A stretch of DNA of 64,000 nt from Aeromicrobium terrae (GTDB taxonomy: Bacteria > Actinomycetota > Actinomycetes > Propionibacteriales > Nocardioidaceae), in the NCBI RefSeq assembly GCF_008039565.1, contig NZ_VDUX01000004.1, positions 124,001 to 188,000 on the forward strand, read 5' to 3'. Positions 57,955 through 64,000 of the stretch are shown piece by piece. The notes under the pieces were generated by a model that was given only the letters and a program-made list of their open reading frames with translations, was not told the DNA's origin and searched no databases. The number at the start of each line of letters is the position of its first letter. The stretch's first letter is position 1. Position numbers and translations under genes: made by a program.

Positions 57955-58998
57955 TCAGCGCTTGCGGAAGATGCGCTCGCGACGAAGGTGGTCGACGGCG
58001 ACGGCGCTGACGAGGATCGTCCCGATGACGATGCTGTTGTACTGGGGTGGGATCTCCGACAGGACCAGGGCGTTGTCGATGAGGGACAGGAGCAGTGCGC
58101 CGATCGCGACGCCTTGGATCGAGCCCATTCCTCCCATCAGGCTGATTCCGCCGATTAGAACGGCGGTGATGACAATCAGGGTCGTGCCCGTCCCACCGGC
58201 GGTCACCTGCCCGGCACCGACGCGAGCCGAGTAGACGATGCCAGCGAGCCCGGCCGTGACGGCTGCCAGGACGTACAGGGCGAGGTCGATGCGCGTGACC
58301 CGCAGGCCGTTGGCGACCGCGGCCTGGCGGTTCCCGCCCAGGGCGCGGACATTCACGCCGAACCGGGTCCACTCAAGCAGGAACCAGAACAGCAGGCCCA
58401 CTGCGATGGCGATGAGGACGACGTTGGGGACTCCCAGGATGCTGCCCTGGCCGATGTCCTGCACGACCTGCGGCAGCGGCAGCACGTCGTTGCCGCCGGT
58501 GACCAGGTTGTCCACGCCCGTGAGCATGTAGAACACGCCCAGCGTCGCGATGATCGGTGGCACGTGCCAGTAGGTGATGACCAGGTGGTTGAGAACACCG
58601 ATCAGCGCTGCGAGTGCAATCCCGCCCAGCACCGCGAGAGGCCAAGGCACCGAGGACACCAGCATCTTGCTCGTCATCAGGGCAGAGAGGGTGAAGACCG
58701 CTCCGGCCGAGAAGTCCAGGCCGCCGCCGATGATCAGCATCGCCGCGCCGCAGCCCATCACGAAGTAGATGACAGAGCTGCGGAAGATCTCGGTGATGTT
58801 GTCCTCGCTGAGGAACAGGTCGGACTTGATCGACGCGGCCGCGCCGATCACCAGGATCACCATGACCAGCGTGGTCTCCTGACGCGCCATGACACTGCGC
58901 AGCCGGTCTCGTCGTGACCTCTTGTCGTCCACGTGAGGCGCCTCCCTGGGGTTCTCGGTCTGGGCGGTACGTCCTGGGCGTGACATCACGGTGCTCAT
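57955..58998 (-). CDS. Sugar-type ABC transporter permease (RbsC/XylH family)
   Basis: 347 residues with about ten hydrophobic segments. AAMLIIGGGLDFSAGAVFTLSA and ALGGNRQAAVANGLRVTRIDLALYVLAA are the family's conserved permease blocks. The N-terminal 40 residues are polar and basic. The ATG shares a base with the ATPase stop (TGATG). It forms the membrane channel for the binding proteins encoded next to it. Confidence 0.92.
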   Translation of the reverse strand: MSTVMSRPGRTAQTENPREAPHVDDKRSRRDRLRSVMARQETTLVMVILVIGAAASIKSDLFLSEDNITEIFRSSVIYFVMGCGAAMLIIGGGLDFSAGAVFTLSALMTSKMLVSSVPWPLAVLGGIALAALIGVLNHLVITYWHVPPIIATLGVFYMLTGVDNLVTGGNDVLPLPQVVQDIGQGSILGVPNVVLIAIAVGLLFWFLLEWTRFGVNVRALGGNRQAAVANGLRVTRIDLALYVLAAVTAGLAGIVYSARVGAGQVTAGGTGTTLIVITAVLIGGISLMGGMGSIQGVAIGALLLSLIDNALVLSEIPPQYNSIVIGTILVSAVAVDHLRRERIFRKR

Positions 58999-59771
58999 CA
59001 CGCGACCTCCGTCGTCACGGTGTCGCCCGCGATCGCACCGGTGATCAGGCCGACGACGTCGGCTCGCGTGGTGTCGGCGACGAGTCTCGAACCCACCGTC
59101 CGTCCGAGGCGCAGCACCGTCACACGGTCGGCGTGCTTGAACACGAAGTCGAGGTCGTGACTGACGCAGATCACGGCCTTGCCCGCGGCCCGGAGCCCAT
59201 CGATGATCTCGCCGACGTGCGCGGTCTCCTGAACACCGAGAGCCGCGGTGGGCTCGTCGAGCAGGATGAGCGGCTTGTCCATTCGGACGGCACGCGCGAT
59301 CGCGACCACCTGACGCTGGCCTCCGGAGAGCAGCCCGACCGGCGTACGGACGTCGCCGACCCGCACCTTGAGCTCGCGCAGCACCTGAGCGGCATCCCGC
59401 TCCATGCGCTTGCGGTCGAGCACCATGCCGAGCTTCCGCGGAAGGTTGCCGAGCGCCATGTTCTGCGCGATGTCCAGGCACTCGACGAGTGCGAGGTCCT
59501 GGTAGACCACGGACACTCCGCGCTCCTTCGTGTCCGCCGCCGAGCGGCGCAGGGCCATCCGCCGGCCCTGCATCATGATCTCCCCGTCGTCGGCCTCGTG
59601 GATGCCGGTGATGATCTTGATCGCGGTCGACTTCCCGGCACCGTTGTCGCCGACGACCGCGTGCACCTCCCCGGCATACGCATCGAGCGCCAGATCCTCG
59701 AGCGCCATGACGGACCCGAAGAACTTCGACACGCCCCTGAGACGCAGCACAGGAGTCTGTTCATCACCCAT
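58998..59771 (-). CDS. Sugar-type ABC transporter ATPase, single domain
   Basis: 257 residues from the ATG at 59771. Walker A GDNGAGKST (41-49), signature LSGGQRQ (148-154) and Walker B LILLDEPT (168-175) are intact. RbsA/XylG proteins usually have two fused ATPase domains of about 500 residues; this has one, so it should act as a homodimer. It overlaps both neighbours by one base. Confidence 0.92.
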   Translation of the reverse strand: MGDEQTPVLRLRGVSKFFGSVMALEDLALDAYAGEVHAVVGDNGAGKSTAIKIITGIHEADDGEIMMQGRRMALRRSAADTKERGVSVVYQDLALVECLDIAQNMALGNLPRKLGMVLDRKRMERDAAQVLRELKVRVGDVRTPVGLLSGGQRQVVAIARAVRMDKPLILLDEPTAALGVQETAHVGEIIDGLRAAGKAVICVSHDLDFVFKHADRVTVLRLGRTVGSRLVADTTRADVVGLITGAIAGDTVTTEVA

Positions 59772-60754
59772 CAGACCCAGCCTTTCGCGATGTAGGCCTT
59801 CACCTCGTCCTTGTCGACCACTGCCACCTTGACAGGAACCGGGGCCGCCTTCTTGCCCTCTGCAACATCGAGGACGCCGTCGAGGATGTCCTTGCCGAGA
59901 CCGCACACGTCCTGCATGACGGCCGACCGCGCGGTGCCGTTGGACAGAGCCTCGGCGCCTCCGTTGTCCTCGCCGATGACCACGATGAAGGTCTTGCCGA
60001 CGCGATCCTTGGCCTTGATCGCCGCAGCCGCTCCCGGCGTGACGGTGCCCATGTGCGTGGCGATGTCCGTGATGTCGGGGTGCGCGGTCAGCAGGGCATT
60101 GACCTGTGGCAGGGCCTTGGCGGCGTCGTCGCCCGTGTAGACCTCACCGGCGATCTTGACGTTGTCGTACTTCTTGACGGCACCCTTCACGCCGTCCATC
60201 CACGCCTTGCCGAGGTCGGTGTTGGAGGCCGCCACGAGGCCCACGACGTGCTCGCCCGGCTTGTTGGCGATGCCACCGATGATCGCGTCACCGAGGGCCC
60301 CGAAGTCCGGACCGGCGTTGACGTCGGCGCCGCTCTCCGGCCCACCCGGGCCGTACAGCGTTCCGGTCACGATGCCCTTGGACTGAGCCTGCTTGAGGAG
60401 CGGCGTGAACGCCTCGCTCATCGGCATCGTGACGATGCCGTCGACCTTGTTCGCGATCGCCTGCTGCAGCTTCTGGATCATGGCGCTCGGATCGTCACCC
60501 GAGCCGCTCGGCCCGGACTCCTGCAGCTTCACCGACCGCTTGTCGGCCTCGTCCTTCATGCAGTCGCCCAGCGTGCGCCATGAAGGGTACTTCGGCAGCG
60601 GGTTGACGAACTGGACCGTGTCGGCCTTGCCGCCCGCGGCGTCGCTCGAGCCGTCGTCGCTGTCGGTCGAGCACGCCGCTGCTGCGGCGAGCAGAACCGC
60701 GGCTGGGACGACGGCGGCGACGGGGAACCGGGCCCGGATGGATGTGCGTGACAT
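59771..60754 (-). CDS. Sugar-type ABC substrate-binding lipoprotein (copy 1)
   Basis: 327 residues from the ATG at 60754. Lipobox LAAAAAC gives a lipidated Cys28, followed by a Ser/Asp linker and a periplasmic-binding-protein type I fold (VQFVNPLPKYPSWRTLGDCMKDEADK; NKVDGIVTMPMSEAFTPLLKQAQSKGI). It is directly coupled to the ATPase and permease. Copy 2 at 61759-62754 is a close paralogue. Confidence 0.9.
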   Translation of the reverse strand: MSRTSIRARFPVAAVVPAAVLLAAAAACSTDSDDGSSDAAGGKADTVQFVNPLPKYPSWRTLGDCMKDEADKRSVKLQESGPSGSGDDPSAMIQKLQQAIANKVDGIVTMPMSEAFTPLLKQAQSKGIVTGTLYGPGGPESGADVNAGPDFGALGDAIIGGIANKPGEHVVGLVAASNTDLGKAWMDGVKGAVKKYDNVKIAGEVYTGDDAAKALPQVNALLTAHPDITDIATHMGTVTPGAAAAIKAKDRVGKTFIVVIGEDNGGAEALSNGTARSAVMQDVCGLGKDILDGVLDVAEGKKAAPVPVKVAVVDKDEVKAYIAKGWV

Positions 60755-60785
60755 GGATGAATACCTCCTGATGTGGACCCCGGCG

Positions 60786-61754
60786 TCAGGCCGCGGCGTG
60801 TCCCCGATGGATGAGATCGTTGATGGTCTGCGTGAGCCGGGAGAAGGCGCGGTCGGCGGACGGGACCCGGGGCGCGAAGTCGATCCAGCCATGGACCAGT
60901 TCTGGGTCGACCTGCACCGTCACCTCTATGCCGGCCGCCTCGAGGCGGCGCCCGAACTTCTGCTCCGAGGAGCGCAGTGGGTCGTGTCCGGCGACTGCCA
61001 GGACCGTGGGTGGTAGCTCACCCAGCCACTTCGCGTGACCCGGAAGGACGTACGGCGAACGACGCGCCTGCACCGTTCCCAGATACATCCGCAGGTAGTA
61101 GGCGAGGTCGTCTCGGGTGATCCGCGGACCGTCCCGGTACGTCTGCATGCTCGGAGCATCCAGGTCGTCGTCGACGACCGGGTAGACGAGCACCTGGCCG
61201 TCGATGCGAGGTCCACCGTCGTCCCGCGCCGTCAGTGCGACGCACGCTGCCAGCGTCGCGCCCGCGCTGTCGCCGGCGACGAGGAAAGGGAGATCCGGCC
61301 GGAGCCGAGCGGCCCACGTCGTGGCGTCCCATGCGTCCTGGAGAGCAGCGGGGAACGGATGCTCCGGCATGAGCCTGTAGTCGACCGAGACCACGACGGA
61401 TTGGGTGTCACGGCAGATCCGTCGTGCGACGAGATCGTGGGTGTCGAGGTCCCCGACCACCCAACCCCCGCCATGGAGGTACACCATGACGGCGGCGGGG
61501 CGGGCGGGCGTGTAGATCCGCGCCGGGATCGACCCGGCACCGCCCGGCACGTGCTCGTCCGTGACGCGGTCGACCGCGATCGGTGCGGCACCGTGGGTGA
61601 AGACGGAGACGGCGTCACGCATGGACTGACGCAGCTCGACGGTGCTCAGCTCGGCCACGGGGACGGGCGGGCCGAGCTCGGCCAGCAGCGCCGTGACGTC
61701 GCGATCGACAGACGTCTCGGCCACAGTGCCCGTCATGCTCGGCCCGCCGGTCAT
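60786..61754 (-). CDS. HSL-family alpha/beta hydrolase (copy 1)
   Basis: 322 residues (an ATG at 61736 would shorten it by 6). The oxyanion motif HGGGW is at 94-98 and the nucleophile Ser163 is in GDSAG; a late histidine is in DPELVHGWIDFAP. Hormone-sensitive-lipase-type enzymes cleave carboxylic esters. It lies between the two binding-protein genes and is paralogous to 62781-63725. Confidence 0.9.
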   Translation of the reverse strand: MTGGPSMTGTVAETSVDRDVTALLAELGPPVPVAELSTVELRQSMRDAVSVFTHGAAPIAVDRVTDEHVPGGAGSIPARIYTPARPAAVMVYLHGGGWVVGDLDTHDLVARRICRDTQSVVVSVDYRLMPEHPFPAALQDAWDATTWAARLRPDLPFLVAGDSAGATLAACVALTARDDGGPRIDGQVLVYPVVDDDLDAPSMQTYRDGPRITRDDLAYYLRMYLGTVQARRSPYVLPGHAKWLGELPPTVLAVAGHDPLRSSEQKFGRRLEAAGIEVTVQVDPELVHGWIDFAPRVPSADRAFSRLTQTINDLIHRGHAAA

Positions 61755-61758
61755 CAGA

Positions 61759-62754
61759 TCAGCTCCAGCCCTTGTCGAGGTAGCCCTGAACCTCGTCCTG
61801 GGGGACCACGGCGACGTGGATCGGGATCGACGCCGCCGGCTTGCCCTCGGCGGTGTCGACGATCCCGTCGATCATGTCCTTGCCGAGGCCGCAGTTGTCC
61901 TGCAGGAGGATCAACCTGGACGTCCCACCCTGGATCGACTCCAGGCCACCGTTGTCGTGACCGCCGGCGACGAGGAACGTCTTTCCCACGAGCTTCTTCG
62001 CCTTGATCGCCGCGACGGCACCTGGCGTCACGGTGCCCATGTGGGTCGCGATGTCGGTGACGTCCGGATGCGCGGTCAGCAGGGCATTGACCTGCGGGAG
62101 TGCCTTGGCGGCGTCGTCGCCGGTGTAGACCTCACCGGCGACCTTCACGTTGTCCGTCTTCTTCACGGCGGCCTTGACGCCGTCGAGCCATGCCTTGCCC
62201 AGCCCGGTATCGGCTTGGGCGACCAGACCCAGGACGTGCTGGCCAGGAATCTTGGAGATCGCCGTGATGATCGTCTCCCCGATCGCCGTGAAGTCCGGTC
62301 CGGCGTTGACGTCCGCACCGCCGTCACTCCCACCGGTACCGAACAACGTGCCGGTCAGGATGCCCTTCGCCTGAGCCTGCTTGAGCACCGGCCCGAAGCC
62401 CTCGCTCGCCGGGAACGTGACAATGGCTCCCACCTTGTTGGAGATCGCCTGCTGCACCTGCTGGATCATGGTGCTGGCATCGAGCGCTGATCCGGTCGGT
62501 CCACTCTGCTTGAACGGGACGCCACGCTTGTCCGCCTGGTCGCTCATGCACTGTCCGATCGCCTTCCATGCCGGATAGTTCGGCAGCGGGTTGACGAATT
62601 GGATCGAGCTGAGCTCGCCGCCCTTGGCTTTGTCGCTTGAGCCGCCGTCGCTGTCGGTCGAGCAGCCAGAGGCCGCGACGGCCATAAGTGCGAGCGCCGG
62701 GATGACGCCGGCCATCCGCTTCCGGGTGTGACGCCGGCTGAGGGTGTGAATCAT
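61759..62754 (-). CDS. Sugar-type ABC substrate-binding lipoprotein (copy 2)
   Basis: 331 residues from the ATG at 62754, with AGGAGGAA-like sequence upstream. The lipobox MAVAASGC gives Cys31; CSTDSDGGSSD and IQFVNPLPNYPAWKAIGQCM match copy 1 closely, as do EVYTGDDAAKALPQVNALLTAHPD and the following ten residues. It has no own permease, so it probably shares the single transporter. Confidence 0.9.
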   Translation of the reverse strand: MIHTLSRRHTRKRMAGVIPALALMAVAASGCSTDSDGGSSDKAKGGELSSIQFVNPLPNYPAWKAIGQCMSDQADKRGVPFKQSGPTGSALDASTMIQQVQQAISNKVGAIVTFPASEGFGPVLKQAQAKGILTGTLFGTGGSDGGADVNAGPDFTAIGETIITAISKIPGQHVLGLVAQADTGLGKAWLDGVKAAVKKTDNVKVAGEVYTGDDAAKALPQVNALLTAHPDVTDIATHMGTVTPGAVAAIKAKKLVGKTFLVAGGHDNGGLESIQGGTSRLILLQDNCGLGKDMIDGIVDTAEGKPAASIPIHVAVVPQDEVQGYLDKGWS

Positions 62755-62780
62755 GGTTCCTCCTGGTGTGGGTCTCGGCG

Positions 62781-63725
62781 TCATGCCGAAGCGATGCCCC
62801 GATGGATCAGCTCGTGAATGCTCGTGGTCAGGCGCGCGAAGGCCCGGTCCGCCGCTGGGACGCGGGGCGCAAAGTCGAACCAGGCGTGCACGAGCTCGAG
62901 GTCGAGCTGGACGGTCACCGGCACGCCGGCCGCTTGCAGCCGCTCCGCGTACGCCTCCTCCGACGACCTCAGCCGGTCGTGCCCCGCGATCGCGATGACC
63001 GCGGGCGGCAGACCGGCCAGGGACTCGGCCCGGGCCGGCAACGCGTATGGCGATCCGGCCGCAGCCTCCGTTCCGGCGTACTGGTCGATGAAGAAGCGCA
63101 GATCCTCGCGGGAGTTCGGGACGTCGTCGCTGAGCTCCACCATGCTCGGTGCGTCGTAGTCGTCGTCGATGCCCGGATAGATCAGCACCTGCCCGTCGAT
63201 CCGGGGGCCGCCCTCGTCACGAGACCGCAGAGCGGCGCACGTGGCGAGCGTGCCTCCGGCGCTGTCCCCGGCGACGAGGACCGGAAGGTTGGGGAACCGC
63301 TCGACCGCCCAGACGATCGCGTCGTACGTGTCGTCGATCGGCGCGGGGAAGGGGTTCTCCGGGATCATGCGATAGTCGACCGACACCACGACCGACCGAG
63401 TGTCGTGGCAGAGCCGGCGCATCGCGACGTCGGACATGTCGAGACTCCCGGTCATCCACGCGCCACCGTGCATGAAGACGATCAGTGCGGCAGGCGTCTC
63501 GGCGTTGTACACCCGGACCGGGATCTTGCCATCGCGGCCTGGGACCACCTCGTCGGTGACGCCGTGCACGGAGAGCGGTGTGACACCCTCGGTGAAGTAC
63601 GCCATGGCTTCGCGCCCGGCTTGGCGATGCTGCTCGGGCGTGAGGTCGGCTGCGGCGACCTGCTCGGGCGGCGCGAGCTCCGACAGGAGCTCGACGACAT
63701 CCGGATCGATCGGTACCTCGTTCAT
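62781..63725 (-). CDS. HSL-family alpha/beta hydrolase (copy 2)
   Basis: 314 residues from the ATG at 63725. HGGAW at 86-90 and GDSAGG with Ser155 give the HSL active site; LELVHAWFDFAPRVPAADRAF closes the triad and matches copy 1. Its ATG overlaps the stop of the upstream dehydrogenase gene (ATGA), so it is translated with it. Confidence 0.9.
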   Translation of the reverse strand: MNEVPIDPDVVELLSELAPPEQVAAADLTPEQHRQAGREAMAYFTEGVTPLSVHGVTDEVVPGRDGKIPVRVYNAETPAALIVFMHGGAWMTGSLDMSDVAMRRLCHDTRSVVVSVDYRMIPENPFPAPIDDTYDAIVWAVERFPNLPVLVAGDSAGGTLATCAALRSRDEGGPRIDGQVLIYPGIDDDYDAPSMVELSDDVPNSREDLRFFIDQYAGTEAAAGSPYALPARAESLAGLPPAVIAIAGHDRLRSSEEAYAERLQAAGVPVTVQLDLELVHAWFDFAPRVPAADRAFARLTTSIHELIHRGIASA

Positions 63726-64000
63726 GCTGCTCCTCCAGGGCGGATCGCGATCTTGAGTCCCGCGCCGTCGCGGAACGTCTGCACGGCACCGCCGTACGCG
63801 GCGAGCGAGAAGTCGTGGGTCACCATGGGGGCGAGCTTCTCGTCGCCCCAGGTCTGAGCCAGCCGGTGCGCCCGGTCGAAGCTGTTGTGGACCGCCATGC
63901 TGCCGACCACCGTGATCTCGTTGCGGTACACGTCGAACGGTCGAAGCTTGACGATGGCGTCGGGCTCCGCGACGCCGAAGCACTGCAGCACACCGCCACG
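63722..64000 (-). CDS. Zinc-type (MDR) alcohol dehydrogenase, C-terminal part only
   Basis: About 92 residues are visible and the frame stays open to the window edge, so the N-terminus with the zinc ligands lies outside. GGVLQCFGVAEPDAIVKLRPFDVYRNEITVVGSMAVHNSFDRAHRLA is the MDR segment after the Rossmann fold. It would oxidise an alcohol or polyol. It is the first visible gene of the ABC-hydrolase cluster, and coupling to the hydrolase suggests a pathway ester to alcohol to ketone. Confidence 0.8.
   Translation of the reverse strand, partial: RGGVLQCFGVAEPDAIVKLRPFDVYRNEITVVGSMAVHNSFDRAHRLAQTWGDEKLAPMVTHDFSLAAYGGAVQTFRDGAGLKIAIRPGGAA

Overview
The window is about 64 kb of very GC-rich actinobacterial DNA. 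Several families point to a Nocardioidaceae-like genome (Nocardioides or Aeromicrobium type): complete coenzyme F420 genes, a chromosomal mce operon, PucR-type regulators, a DUF222/HNH ('13E12-like') protein, many acyl-CoA enzymes, and frequent leaderless -10 boxes. The genus is an inference. No rRNA, intact tRNA, CRISPR array or complete insertion sequence was found.

Layout. 1-4.4 kb: two tandem secreted beta-sandwich/FN3 paralogues (the first cut by the window edge), then a thioesterase ending in an unusual 22-bp repeat block. 4.5-13.4 kb: an F420 locus. fbiA-fbiB (+) converge on an overlapping operon echA, Ddn-like oxidoreductase, npdG, fbiC, fbiD (-). That operon diverges from two F420-dependent luciferase-like oxidoreductases (+). 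A perfect KstR-type operator lies between the divergent transcripts and a second lies before the second oxidoreductase, so F420 synthesis looks wired to a steroid/lipid regulon. 13.6-16.1 kb: a PucR regulator and a DUF222/HNH protein. 16.1-31.3 kb: one continuous minus-strand mce operon of 13 genes: yrbEA, yrbEB, ATPase, mceA-F, an RND/MMPL protein, a secreted parvulin-like protein, a small membrane protein and an acyl-CoA synthetase.

31.5-46.5 kb: lipid metabolism. It holds a DUF3556 membrane protein coupled to a phytoene-desaturase-like flavoprotein, a hydrolase, an SDR, an SCP-x-like thiolase, a second PucR, a second acyl-CoA synthetase, a saccharopine-dehydrogenase-like reductase, another SDR, an acyl-CoA dehydrogenase/3-hydroxyacyl-CoA dehydrogenase pair and two TetR regulators. 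A motif upstream of the mce operon recurs upstream of the DUF3556 operon. 46.5-50 kb has visibly lower GC, with a drug-efflux MFS/TetR pair and non-coding DNA; the drop reaches into the 3' part of tctA.

49.6-55.9 kb: a tripartite tricarboxylate transporter (tctCBA) diverges from an enoyl-CoA hydratase, a class III CoA-transferase and a LysR regulator, with LysR-type dyads between them. This looks like uptake and CoA activation of an unidentified organic acid. 56-57.2 kb: two DUF202 membrane proteins and a decayed copy of the 43.8-45.8 kb dehydrogenase pair. 57.2-64 kb: a minus-strand cluster with a sugar-type ABC transporter, two tandem copies of a binding-protein plus HSL-hydrolase pair, a DJ-1/PfpI protein and a zinc-type alcohol dehydrogenase running off the right edge. 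It is probably an uptake and breakdown system for an unidentified, perhaps esterified, substrate.
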